A stretch of 64,000 bases of DNA, taken from NCBI GenBank assembly GCA_035380245.1, contig DAOSXA010000001.1:1122716-1186715 (forward strand), written 5' to 3'. Positions 1 to 9,570 of this stretch are shown here, piece by piece (position 1 is the first letter of the stretch; each line of letters opens with the position of its first letter). The position numbers were made by a program, and so were the translations under genes. The DNA comes from Candidatus Zixiibacteriota bacterium (lineage in GTDB: Bacteria; Zixibacteria; MSB-5A5; GN15; FEB-12). The notes beneath the pieces were generated by a model. The model made no database searches and was not told where the DNA came from. It was given only the letters and a program-made list of their open reading frames with translations.

Positions 1-84
1 ATGATCATCGGCGCCGCCTTTATCGAAGCTTTGACGATTTACGCCCTCATCGCCTTCTTCATCGCGATGGGTAAGCTGGGCTAA
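1..84 (+). CDS. atpE: ATP synthase subunit c, C-terminal end (partial)
   Basis: The first 28 codons of the window read in frame to a stop at 82-84 and give the second transmembrane helix of the F1Fo c subunit. The conserved carboxylate lies in the context AAFIEALTIYAL; this Glu carries the translocated proton or sodium ion in the c ring. The N-terminal helix and polar loop are outside the window, so the first ATG here is probably internal. The gene opens the visible part of the atp operon, and atpF starts 61 bases downstream. Confidence 0.9.
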   Translation: MIIGAAFIEALTIYALIAFFIAMGKLG

Positions 85-145
85 TAAAGTGAGAGAACCT
101 TGGGGGGAGCCCGAGAGCTTCCCCCGTAAGCGCTAAAAAGGCACC

Positions 146-640
146 ATGGAAATAACTCTTATTCCAGATCTGCCACGGCTAATCACGCACGCTGTCGGTT
201 TTCTGATCACCTTCTGGGTGTTGAAGAAATTTGCCTGGCAACCGCTTTTGTCTTTGATGGAGGAGCGGCGCAATAAAATTGCGGCCGAGTTCCAGAACAT
301 CGACGATGAGAAAGCCAAGGCTGCCGAACTAGTCGCCGAATACGAAGCCAAGCTCAAGGACATCGACTCCGAACGGCGCGAGAAGCTGCTCGAAGCGGTC
401 AATGAGGGCAAGAAGATCGCGGATGATATCAAGCTGGCGGCACAGGAAGAGGCCAAAAAGGCCGCTGTCAAAGCCAAAGACGAACTTGATCGCGATGTGG
501 TAAAGGCGAAGGTACAGCTTAAAGACGACATGGTCAGCATTACCATTGCAGCGGCTGAGAAGATTCTCAAAGAAAAGCTCGACGATGCCAAGCACCGTGA
601 GTTGATCGGCCGCTTCATTGATAACGTGGAGAAAGCGTAA
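146..640 (+). CDS. atpF: ATP synthase F0 subunit b
   Basis: A 164-residue protein with one N-terminal membrane helix (about residues 12-32, ITHAVGFLITFWVL) followed by a long, highly charged Ala/Lys/Glu-rich helix. This is the standard architecture of subunit b, the peripheral stalk that holds F1 against F0. Length is normal for the family. It lies between atpE and atpH, with only six bases to the atpH start, so co-translation is likely. The start is the ATG at 146; upstream purine-rich sequence is weak as a ribosome site. Confidence 0.92.
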   Translation: MEITLIPDLPRLITHAVGFLITFWVLKKFAWQPLLSLMEERRNKIAAEFQNIDDEKAKAAELVAEYEAKLKDIDSERREKLLEAVNEGKKIADDIKLAAQEEAKKAAVKAKDELDRDVVKAKVQLKDDMVSITIAAAEKILKEKLDDAKHRELIGRFIDNVEKA

Positions 641-646
641 GGCACG

Positions 647-1195
647 ATGCTAGCTCAGGAAGTTGCCAAGAAATACGCCAACGGCCTGTTTCTATCGGTC
701 AAGGGTAAGAAAAAGGTCGATTTGGCCTACGAACAATTGCAGCAATTGTCGGAACTTATAGAGAAAGATCCGACCATCCTGCATTTCTTGGTGGCCCCGC
801 ATGTGCTGGATGAGAACAAACTGGCTCTGTTGCGCGATGTTTTCACCGGTCGGCTCGATCCACTGTTCGTGGAGTTGATGATATTACTGGTTGAGAAACA
901 CCGCGCCGGCTTTTTGCACGAGATCATTGATGAATTCGTCCGCCTGGTCGAGGCTGAGAAGGGTATCGCCCGCTGCACCGTCATAACAGCGGTGGCGATC
1001 GATAACGACGAACGGCAGAAGCTGAACGAGAAGCTGGTGGCCAGAACCGATCTTAAGGTTATCCTCGAAGAAAAGGTCGATCCCGCGATTTTGGGAGGCA
1101 TGATAGTCATCCTGCACAATGAGATTATCGATGGCTCGGTGCGTCGGGGACTGGACCTGATCGGAGAGCAGTTAGCCAAAGTCAGGGTCCACTGA
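647..1195 (+). CDS. atpH: ATP synthase F1 subunit delta
   Basis: A 182-residue soluble protein matching the delta (OSCP) subunit that links the b stalk to the top of the alpha/beta hexamer. The N-terminus (VAKKYANGLF) and the C-terminal stretch DPAILGGMIVILHNEIIDGS followed by RRGLDLI are the family hallmarks, the latter close to the ATP synthase delta signature. Length is typical. It follows atpF by six bases; a 198-base spacer with hairpins separates it from atpA. Confidence 0.93.
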   Translation: MLAQEVAKKYANGLFLSVKGKKKVDLAYEQLQQLSELIEKDPTILHFLVAPHVLDENKLALLRDVFTGRLDPLFVELMILLVEKHRAGFLHEIIDEFVRLVEAEKGIARCTVITAVAIDNDERQKLNEKLVARTDLKVILEEKVDPAILGGMIVILHNEIIDGSVRRGLDLIGEQLAKVRVH

Positions 1196-1393
1196 GTAGC
1201 TATGATTAGCCCGGCATTATCGGGCGTGTGAAACTAACATACCGGCCTCGGGCCGGATAAGACGGACTGGTTGGCCGGAGCCGCCACGGCGGGTCAATCG
1301 AAAGCGATGGCTTGCCTCGGGTAGTCCGGCAGGTGAGATACGCCTGCGAAGTTCGCGTGAAAAAAAGATAGTATTGTTCAATATAGGAGTTCG
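1196..1393 (+). other. Structured spacer inside the atp operon (atpH-atpA)
   Basis: This 198-base spacer is long for the interior of an atp operon. It holds short inverted repeats: GCCCG/CGGGC around 1209-1225, an imperfect CCGGCC/GGCCGG at 1242-1255, and GCAGG/CCTGC around 1329-1346. None is followed by a T run, so they do not look like terminators. The end of the spacer carries AGGAG at 1385-1389, the ribosome site for atpA. No ORF is convincing here. The hairpins could tune relative subunit yield or mRNA stability, which is inference only. Confidence 0.4.
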
Positions 1394-2911
<1,518 letters not shown>

Positions 2912-2969
2912 TAAACCACGGACCCTTGAGGTCCGCGAAGGTGAAACGAAACAGGGATTGAAGATATAG

Positions 2970-3848
2970 ATGGCGAATCTTCGCGACGTACGTAAACGGA
3001 TCAAGTCGGTTGTCTCGACGCAGCGTATCACCAACGCCATGGAAAAAGTGGCGGCGGCGAAGCTGCGACGAGCCCAACAGCGAATCGAGCAGGCGCGACC
3101 TTATGCCGAGAAGATGGATCACATGCTGTCCCATCTGGCGGCGGGGTCGACCGGTGAGATTATTCATCCGTATTTTGAGAAGCGGGAAATCAAGAAGAAG
3201 ACGCTGGTCGTGATTGCTTCCGACCGAGGTTTCTGCGGCTCGTTCAATTCCAACGTTATTCGACAGACCTCGATCTGGCTCAAGAATAACCAGGATGTCG
3301 AGACGGAGCTGGTTCTGCTCGGCAAGAAGGCGAACGACTTTTTTAAGCGGCGTCCGGTGTCGATCAAGAAATACTACGGCGACTGGGGCGGTTCACTCGA
3401 TTACGGCCGCGCCAAGGATATCGTGCGGTTGCTGACCGACAGTTTCGTTGCCGGAGAGACGGATGATATCTCGCTGCTCTATACCCAGTTCGTGTCCGCG
3501 GCCAAGCATTCGGTGACGATGCAGGAATACCTGCCGATCGCTCCGCCGGAAATGAACGCCGAGGGCGAAGACAAACATGAAGGGATGCTCGACTATATCT
3601 TCGAGCCCAGTGCCGAGAGCATTTATGCTTCGCTGATGCCGGGCTATGCCACGACCAAACTGGTCACGGCGATGGCCGATTCGTTTGCGGCCGAGCACGG
3701 CAGCCGGATGATTGCGATGAACAACGCGACCAAGAATGCCGGCGAAATGATCCAGAAATTGACCCTGGATTACAACAAGGCCCGCCAGGCGCAGATCACG
3801 ACCGAATTGCTCGAGGTGGTCAGCGGCGCCGAGGCGTTAAAGGGTTAA
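2970..3848 (+). CDS. atpG: ATP synthase F1 subunit gamma
   Basis: A 292-residue central-stalk gamma subunit. The N-terminus (MANLRDVRKRIKSVVSTQRI) and the C-terminal helix ending in YNKARQAQITTELLEVVSGA are the two antiparallel coiled-coil helices that rotate inside the alpha/beta ring. The conserved MIAMNNATKNAGEMI segment is present. Size is normal. It sits between atpA and atpD in the usual order. Confidence 0.97.
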   Translation: MANLRDVRKRIKSVVSTQRITNAMEKVAAAKLRRAQQRIEQARPYAEKMDHMLSHLAAGSTGEIIHPYFEKREIKKKTLVVIASDRGFCGSFNSNVIRQTSIWLKNNQDVETELVLLGKKANDFFKRRPVSIKKYYGDWGGSLDYGRAKDIVRLLTDSFVAGETDDISLLYTQFVSAAKHSVTMQEYLPIAPPEMNAEGEDKHEGMLDYIFEPSAESIYASLMPGYATTKLVTAMADSFAAEHGSRMIAMNNATKNAGEMIQKLTLDYNKARQAQITTELLEVVSGAEALKG

Positions 3849-3892
3849 CGATAAGAAGATAATGTGTTGATCATATAGCTGGAGTTCAGTAA

Positions 3893-5299
3893 ATGGCTGA
3901 AAATGTAGGCAAAGTTGTTCAGGTTATCGGAGCCACGGTCGACTGTCAGTTTCGCGCCGACTCCCTGCCGAACATCTTGAACGCCGTCACCATCAAGGAC
4001 GCAGATAAAGGCATCGACCTGACTGTCGAGGTGGCCATGCATATCGGCGACAATATCGTTCGCTGCGTATCGCTGGCCTCGACCGACGGACTGGTTCGCG
4101 GTATGCCGGCGGTCGATACCGGACTGCCGATCGCAGTGCCGGTCGGCGAGCAGGTCCTCGGTCGTGTGTTCGATCTTCTCGGCCGCCCGATCGACGGTAA
4201 GGATAAGCCGCTCGATAAGACCAAAACCTCACCGATTCACCGCGAGGCGCCCTCGTTCGAGGATCAGGCCACGACGGCTGAAATGTTCGAAACCGGCATC
4301 AAGGTTATCGACTTGCTCGAACCTTACCTCAAAGGTGGTAAGGTCGGTATGTTCGGCGGCGCCGGTGTGGGCAAGACCGTTATCATTCAGGAATTGATTC
4401 ACAACATCGCTACCGAACACGGTGGTTATTCGGTGTTCTGCGGTGTCGGTGAGCGTACTCGTGAGGGCAACGACCTCTTCCTGGAAATGACCGAATCGGG
4501 CGTTATCGAGAGAACCGCCATGGTATTCGGTCAGATGAACGAGCCGCCAGGTGCGCGTCTCCGGGTTGCCCTGTCCGGTCTGACCATGGCCGAGTATTTC
4601 CGCGATGAAGAGCATCAGGACGTGCTGATCTTCATCGACAACATTTTCCGTTTCGTCCAGGCCGGCTCCGAGGTATCGGCGCTGCTGGGACGTATGCCTT
4701 CGGCGGTGGGTTATCAGCCGACTCTGGGTACGGAAATGGGCGGTCTGCAGGAACGTATTACCTCCACCAAGGCGGGATCGATTACCTCGGTGCAGGCGAT
4801 TTACGTACCGGCCGACGACCTTACCGACCCGGCCCCGGCAACGACCTTCTCGCACCTTGACGCCACTACAGTGCTTTCGCGTTCGATCTCCGAGTTGGGT
4901 ATTTATCCGGCGGTGGATCCGCTCGACTCGACTTCGCGCATTCTCGATCCGGACGTGGTCGGCGAGGAGCATTATCGTGTCGCTCGTGATATCCAGGTGA
5001 TTCTGCAGCGCTATAAGGACCTGCAGGATATTATCGCCATTCTCGGTATGGACGAGCTTTCCGAAGAGGACAAGCTGATCGTGGGCCGCGCCCGTAAGAT
5101 TCAGCGCTTCCTCTCGCAGCCGTTCTTCGTGGCCGAGGCGTTTACCGGTCGTCCGGGTGTTTATGTCAAGGTCGAAGACACGGTCAAGGGATTCGCCCAG
5201 ATTATCGCGGGTGAACTCGATCATATCGGTGAGGCTCACTTCTACATGGCCGGCGGCATCGATGAAGTGATTCAGCGCTACGAAGAATCAAAGAAGTGA
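3893..5299 (+). CDS. atpD: ATP synthase F1 subunit beta
   Basis: The 468-residue catalytic subunit of F1. The P-loop GGAGVGKT is at residues 155-162, the GERTREGND catalytic region at about 187-195, the Walker B stretch DVLIFIDNIFRF at about 243-254, and the alpha/beta signature PAVDPLDSTS follows. All expected catalytic residues are present, so the enzyme should be active. A purine-rich GGAG precedes the ATG by about eight bases. Confidence 0.98.
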   Translation: MAENVGKVVQVIGATVDCQFRADSLPNILNAVTIKDADKGIDLTVEVAMHIGDNIVRCVSLASTDGLVRGMPAVDTGLPIAVPVGEQVLGRVFDLLGRPIDGKDKPLDKTKTSPIHREAPSFEDQATTAEMFETGIKVIDLLEPYLKGGKVGMFGGAGVGKTVIIQELIHNIATEHGGYSVFCGVGERTREGNDLFLEMTESGVIERTAMVFGQMNEPPGARLRVALSGLTMAEYFRDEEHQDVLIFIDNIFRFVQAGSEVSALLGRMPSAVGYQPTLGTEMGGLQERITSTKAGSITSVQAIYVPADDLTDPAPATTFSHLDATTVLSRSISELGIYPAVDPLDSTSRILDPDVVGEEHYRVARDIQVILQRYKDLQDIIAILGMDELSEEDKLIVGRARKIQRFLSQPFFVAEAFTGRPGVYVKVEDTVKGFAQIIAGELDHIGEAHFYMAGGIDEVIQRYEESKK

Positions 5300-5305
5300 T
5301 AGTTT

Positions 5306-5725
5306 ATGTTTCAGCTTTCGATAGTTACACCGGAAAAAGTTGCTCACGAGATTGAGGTGAAATCGCTGGTTGTCCCGGGCACCGAAGGGTACCTGGGCGT
5401 CCTGTCCAACCATGCGCCGTTGATTACGGCCTTGAAGCCGGGCCGGATAGAGTTCGCCGATTCCGAGGACAACGTGATTTTAATGGCGGTGTCGGGCGGA
5501 TTCCTGGAGGTTTCCAACAACCAGGCAACCATCCTGGCCGATGCGGTCGAACTGGCCGACGAAATCGACATCGATCGGGCACAGGCGGCGTATGACCGTC
5601 AGAAGGCGCGTTTGATTGAGGGAGGCGACGGCGAGAACGACATCGATCTGCCGCGCGCCCGGGCTAGTATGGAACGTGCGGCCAACCGTATCAAGGTGTA
5701 CAAACAAGCGCACGAGAAACACTGA
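5306..5725 (+). CDS. atpC: ATP synthase F1 subunit epsilon
   Basis: A 139-residue epsilon subunit. The N-terminal beta sandwich (FQLSIVTPEKVAHEIEVKSL, then VPGTEGYLGVLSNHAPLITAL) is diagnostic. The C-terminal helical part (about residues 90-139) is longer than the bare sandwich and should be able to form the inhibitory helical hairpin that restrains ATP hydrolysis. It begins six bases after atpD and is the last gene of the operon; a rho-independent terminator follows after about 30 bases. Confidence 0.95.
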   Translation: MFQLSIVTPEKVAHEIEVKSLVVPGTEGYLGVLSNHAPLITALKPGRIEFADSEDNVILMAVSGGFLEVSNNQATILADAVELADEIDIDRAQAAYDRQKARLIEGGDGENDIDLPRARASMERAANRIKVYKQAHEKH

Positions 5726-5757
5726 AGCTCTTTTTCTTCCTTTCTTTGGCATATACG

Positions 5758-5790
5758 AACCGGCCCTACTGCCATACAGGGCCGGTTTTT
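5758..5790 (+). terminator. Rho-independent terminator of the atp operon
   Basis: A perfect 10-base stem AACCGGCCCT/AGGGCCGGTT with a 10-base loop is followed directly by a T run. It lies 32 bases after the atpC stop. Confidence 0.9.
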
Positions 5791-5935
5791 CTATGGGGGA
5801 AGGTTGATGTCTCTCTATTGTAGTTGTTCACGCTGAAATAGAAATTGAATCCAATTTTTACCCGGCATATCCGACGACCGACAAGGTCAGTAATTATTCC
5901 AGCTTCAGATAGACTATTTCGGGTTCGATGGGAAA

Positions 5936-6370
5936 TCAGCGATGCTTATGGGCCGGGCGTCTGAGAACCGGTTGCGGATGATGGGCGGCTTTGTGAACCA
6001 CTTTCCTGCGGGCGCGGTTGCGCTTCGAGGGACGTTTTTGCCCGGGTGTTTTTTTCCACGAAGGACGTCGATGTGATGTGCTCGGGCGAGCGGAACGAGT
6101 AGCCGTAGCCGGGGCGGTGCGCGTCAGGCGTGACTTGGTCAGGCCAAGGGCGCGGATTTTAGCACGAACCGAAGGTACCGAGCGCTGAAGAACGGCGGCT
6201 ATTTCGCCGGCGGTCTGGGTGCGATATTTACGACAGAGCATGTTTATCTCATCTCGGGTCCACTCCCGCGAAGTGATAACTTGAGTTTTGGAGGTACGCG
6301 CCGAGACCGTACCTGCTACAACTCGCATACTGGCTTTGATTGCCGTTCGTCGCATCGCTAACATTTCCAC
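5936..6370 (-). CDS. Small basic protein with Myb/SANT-like helix-turn-helix and Arg/Lys-rich tail
   Basis: A 144-residue, strongly basic protein. Residues about 36-76 (WTRDEINMLCRKYRTQTAGE followed by IAAVLQRSVPSVRAKIRALG) have the spacing of a Trp-anchored, three-helix Myb/SANT-like or GcrA-like DNA-binding domain. The rest is a low-complexity Pro/Arg/Lys/His tail resembling histone H1-like bacterial proteins. Family membership is not certain; DNA binding is inferred from the fold pattern and charge. The start is GTG at 6370, chosen because GGAGG lies six bases upstream at 6377-6381; an ATG two codons later is possible. It lies downstream of rnc on the same strand, separated by 133 bases with its own -10-like box. 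Confidence 0.7.
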   Translation of the reverse strand: MEMLAMRRTAIKASMRVVAGTVSARTSKTQVITSREWTRDEINMLCRKYRTQTAGEIAAVLQRSVPSVRAKIRALGLTKSRLTRTAPATATRSARPSTSHRRPSWKKTPGQKRPSKRNRARRKVVHKAAHHPQPVLRRPAHKHR

Positions 6371-6425
6371 CCTGGCCCTCCTTAGCCATAAGCCGACCGT
6401 TACCTATCGTCAAAGACTCTTAAGT

Positions 6426-6431
6426 ATTATA
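6426..6431 (-). promoter_or_regulatory. Perfect TATAAT -10 box upstream of the basic DNA-binding protein
   Basis: On the minus strand TATAAT lies 55 bases before the GTG start at 6370. No convincing -35 hexamer occurs 16-18 bases upstream (TTTTGT at 17), so an activator or an alternative sigma factor may be needed, or the match is fortuitous. Confidence 0.4.
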
Positions 6432-6503
6432 CGGTTGGATTCAGATCAACAAAAACAGGGGGTAAAATTGTATTGTCTGAAAATTGGGGAGGAACGGAGG
6501 ATG

Positions 6504-7256
6504 TCAGGATCTTGATCTCATCGATCGCAAGGCTGAGGCAGCGGCTTTCTGCTCGGCTTCCTTCTTGGTATTACCCACACCGCGTCCTTTGATTTCACCC
6601 AGGACCTGGACGTTTACGGTGAACTCTTTCTCATGGTCCGGTCCGGCCTCGGAAACCACTTCGTAGTGCGGCATGGGAATTCCCTGTCCCTGCACCAGTT
6701 CGAGCAATTCACCCTTGAAATTGCGCTGAGCACGGCTGTTGAGAATAGTCTCGCGGCGAGTATAGAGCAACCTGAGAATGACATCGCGAGCGGCATCAAG
6801 ACCGCCGTCGAGATAGATAGCTGCGATTACCGATTCGAAAGCATCGGAAATAATCGAAGGGCGTGTGCGACCGCCGGAACGATCCTCTTCCGGAGAGAGT
6901 CTGAGGTGTTGCGGGAGCCCCACGGCATTGGCGACTTCGGCCAGGGCCACTTCGTTAACCAGTTTGGCTTTGGTCTTGGTCAGTTTCCCCTCGCGCAAGT
7001 CCGGATTATCACTGAAAAGCTGGTCCGAGATGATAAGGCCAAGGACGGAATCGCCCAGGAATTCGAGGCGTTCGTTGGAGGGACAATGCTCGGGATCGTA
7101 GCGGGTGAAGGAACGATGAGTGAGGCTTAAAAGCAACAGCCGTTCGTTGTGGAAATGGTAACCGAGCAATTCCTGAACCGCGTCAAGGTCGACGTAAGTG
7201 ATGTCACGTTCGACCTTGCCGGTTATTCGATCCAGGAATTTGTTAACCAACCTCAT
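6504..7256 (-). CDS. rnc: Ribonuclease III
   Basis: A 250-residue enzyme with an N-terminal RNase III domain and a C-terminal dsRNA-binding domain. The signature NERLEFLGDSVL (about residues 61-72) provides the acidic active-site residues, and DAFESVIAAIYLDGG gives the second metal-binding cluster. The dsRBD runs from about residue 172 (FKGELLELVQGQG) to the AEQKAAASAL motif near the end. It cleaves double-stranded RNA during rRNA and mRNA processing. Its ATG directly abuts the fabF stop, so it is probably translated from the fab transcript, a linkage common in bacteria. Confidence 0.96.
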   Translation of the reverse strand: MRLVNKFLDRITGKVERDITYVDLDAVQELLGYHFHNERLLLLSLTHRSFTRYDPEHCPSNERLEFLGDSVLGLIISDQLFSDNPDLREGKLTKTKAKLVNEVALAEVANAVGLPQHLRLSPEEDRSGGRTRPSIISDAFESVIAAIYLDGGLDAARDVILRLLYTRRETILNSRAQRNFKGELLELVQGQGIPMPHYEVVSEAGPDHEKEFTVNVQVLGEIKGRGVGNTKKEAEQKAAASALRSMRSRS

Positions 7257-8537
7257 TTAAGCAGCGCCATTGAATTTGCCGACCACCAAACAGGCGTTGT
7301 GTCCGCCAAACCCAAAGGAGTTGCTTAACGCGTAGTTGATTTCCGCCGCCCTTTTTCCTTCGGCGACGTAATCCAGATCACACAGTGGATCGGGATAATC
7401 GAGGTTGATCGTCGGGTGGACCATGCTGTCGGTAATGGACTTGATTGTAATAATCAACTCCAACGCGCCGGCTGAACCGAGCAGATGCCCGATGGCTGAC
7501 TTGGTGGAGTTGCAGGGAATCTGTTTTGCATGCTCGCCAAGAACGTTCTTGATGGCGATTGTCTCGGAGATGTCGCCAAGATCGGTGGCTGTGCCATGGG
7601 TGTTGATGTAATCGATGTCCTCCGGTTTAAGACCGGCGTTTTTCAAAGCCATCTCCATGGCCCGGCTCGATCCGTAGCCTTCGGGGTGGGGAGCGGTAAT
7701 GTGATGAGCGTCGGCGGTCATACCGGTGCCGAGAAGTTCGGCGTAGATATGAGCGCCGCGTGCCCGGGCATGCTCGAGTGATTCGAGAATAACCGTAGCT
7801 GCGCCCTCACCCATGACGAATCCGTCCCGTTCCTTGTCAAACGGTCGCGAAGCCCGTTGGGGCTCGTCGTTACGGGTTGACATGGCTCGCGCCTGACAGA
7901 AGCCGGCTATCGAAGTCGGCGTTATGGCCGCTTCAGCGCCACCGGCGATCATAATGTCCGCCTCGTCGCGCTGAATGATGTGGAAGGCGTCGGATATCGC
8001 ATGGGCCGAGGAGGCACAGGCCGACACGGTGGCGTAGTTCGGTCCCCGGAAACCGTGGCGTATGGAGACCAGACCAGCGCACATATCGACGATCATCATG
8101 GGAATGAAGAACGGCGACACTCTTCCCGGACCGCCGCTCATGAAACGGCCGTGCTGGTTCTCGAATGTCTCGATGCCGCCGATCCCCGAGCCGATGACCA
8201 CCCCGCAACGATCTTTGTCGATGTTGTCGAGATCGAGTCCGCTGTTTTTAAGAGCCTGCTCGGCCGAAAAGACCGAAAACTGCTCGGTTCGATCCATCCG
8301 CCGCAATTCTCTTTTATCGATGAACTCCGACGGATCGAAATCCTTGACCTCGGCCGCGATGCGAGTGGCGAATCCGTCGGCATCGAACCGGGTTATTTCA
8401 CCCACGCCGGATTTTCCTTCCAGCAGGGCCTGCCAGGTATCGTCAACCGTCGAACCCAACGGGCTGACGATACCCATGCCTGTTATAACAATTCGCTTCC
8501 GCATGTCCCTTGTAGGCAGTGCTGCTCGCTCCGTCAT
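7257..8537 (-). CDS. fabF: 3-oxoacyl-[acyl-carrier-protein] synthase II
   Basis: The condensing enzyme that elongates acyl-ACP with malonyl-ACP. The Cys-His-His triad of the KAS I/II class is visible: Cys in VSACASSAH, His in NTHGTATDLGD and His in STKSAIGHLLGS. The reading frame gives 426 residues; family members usually begin at MRKRIVITGMG, which is codon 12 here (ATG at 8504, giving 415 residues). Neither start has a strong ribosome site, so the shorter form is likely but unproven. It lies between acpP and rnc in the fatty-acid operon. Confidence 0.96.
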   Translation of the reverse strand: MTERAALPTRDMRKRIVITGMGIVSPLGSTVDDTWQALLEGKSGVGEITRFDADGFATRIAAEVKDFDPSEFIDKRELRRMDRTEQFSVFSAEQALKNSGLDLDNIDKDRCGVVIGSGIGGIETFENQHGRFMSGGPGRVSPFFIPMMIVDMCAGLVSIRHGFRGPNYATVSACASSAHAISDAFHIIQRDEADIMIAGGAEAAITPTSIAGFCQARAMSTRNDEPQRASRPFDKERDGFVMGEGAATVILESLEHARARGAHIYAELLGTGMTADAHHITAPHPEGYGSSRAMEMALKNAGLKPEDIDYINTHGTATDLGDISETIAIKNVLGEHAKQIPCNSTKSAIGHLLGSAGALELIITIKSITDSMVHPTINLDYPDPLCDLDYVAEGKRAAEINYALSNSFGFGGHNACLVVGKFNGAA

Positions 8538-8550
8538 TTCGAAAGCGAAC

Positions 8551-8787
8551 TTACTTCTCCGAGTGTTCGTTTATATAGTTAACTGCATCCACAACGGAGA
8601 CGATCTTTTCGGCGTCTTCGTCCGGAATTTCAATACCAAATTCTTCTTCGAGAGCCATGACCAGCTCGACCGTGTCGAGAGAGTCGGCGCCGAGATCGTC
8701 GACGAACTTAGCCGTATCGGTAACCTGCCCCGGCTCTACGCCCAACTGCTCAACGATGAGCTCCTTAACTTTCTCTTCAACTGACAT
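8551..8787 (-). CDS. acpP: Acyl carrier protein
   Basis: A 78-residue acidic four-helix protein. The motif GADSLDTVELVMALEEEF contains the serine that receives 4'-phosphopantetheine. Length and charge match bacterial type II fatty-acid synthesis ACP. An A/G-rich ribosome site (AGGAG) precedes the ATG. It is placed between fabG and fabF, as in most genomes that carry this cluster. Confidence 0.98.
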   Translation of the reverse strand: MSVEEKVKELIVEQLGVEPGQVTDTAKFVDDLGADSLDTVELVMALEEEFGIEIPDEDAEKIVSVVDAVNYINEHSEK

Positions 8788-8825
8788 TTGTTACACTCCT
8801 TAGTATGTTTCCAATTCCTTGTTTA

Positions 8826-9560
8826 CTAACTCATGGTCATGCCGCCGTCGACCGGCAATACCTGACCGGTGATATAGGCGGCATCATCCGAAGCGAGAAA
8901 AGCCACGGCCGCAGCTACGTCATCGGCGCTGCCGATCCGACCCAGAGCCACCTTATCCAACATCGCATTCCGAGCCGCTTCCGGCAGGACTGCGGTCATA
9001 TCGGTTTCGATGAATCCGGGGGCTACGGCATTGACCGTAATCCCTCTCGGTGCCAGTTCTCTGGCCGCCGAGCGAGTCAAACCGATCAATCCTGCCTTGG
9101 AGGCGGAGTAGTTGGTTTGCCCGACATTCCCGATCAAACCTACTATGGAAGAAATGTTGACGATCCTTCCGTAGCGTTGTTTCATCATGATCTTGGCGGC
9201 AGTTTTCGTGACAAGAAATGAACCTTTCAAATTGATGTCAAGTACCAGTTCCCAGTCCTTTGGGTCCATTCTTATCATCAAACCGTCACGGGTGATACCG
9301 GCGTTATTGACCACGATATCCACCCGTGAAAACTTTTCCATGACGCGTTCGAACAGGGCCGTAACGTCATCGACCTGTGTCACATTCGCTTTAATTCCGA
9401 TAGCACTGCCGCCGATTTCGTTGGCAACCGTTTCGACCGTGGACTGGTCGATATCACTTATTACCACCCGGGCTCCAAGAGAAGCCAGCTTCTCGGCAAT
9501 CTTGCGTCCGATTCCGCGAGCCGAGCCGGTAACAATGGCAACTTTGTCCTTGAAATCCAT
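8826..9560 (-). CDS. fabG: 3-oxoacyl-[acyl-carrier-protein] reductase
   Basis: A 244-residue short-chain dehydrogenase/reductase. The cofactor loop TGSARGIGR is at residues 11-19, the NNAG motif is at about 86-89, and the catalytic Ser-Tyr-Lys set is present in NISSIVGLIG followed by YSASK. The C-terminus VDGGMTMS is typical of FabG. It reduces beta-ketoacyl-ACP with NADPH. The position between fabD and acpP supports the assignment over other SDR enzymes. Confidence 0.97.
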   Translation of the reverse strand: MDFKDKVAIVTGSARGIGRKIAEKLASLGARVVISDIDQSTVETVANEIGGSAIGIKANVTQVDDVTALFERVMEKFSRVDIVVNNAGITRDGLMIRMDPKDWELVLDINLKGSFLVTKTAAKIMMKQRYGRIVNISSIVGLIGNVGQTNYSASKAGLIGLTRSAARELAPRGITVNAVAPGFIETDMTAVLPEAARNAMLDKVALGRIGSADDVAAAVAFLASDDAAYITGQVLPVDGGMTMS

Positions 9561-9570
9561 GTCGTTTCCC

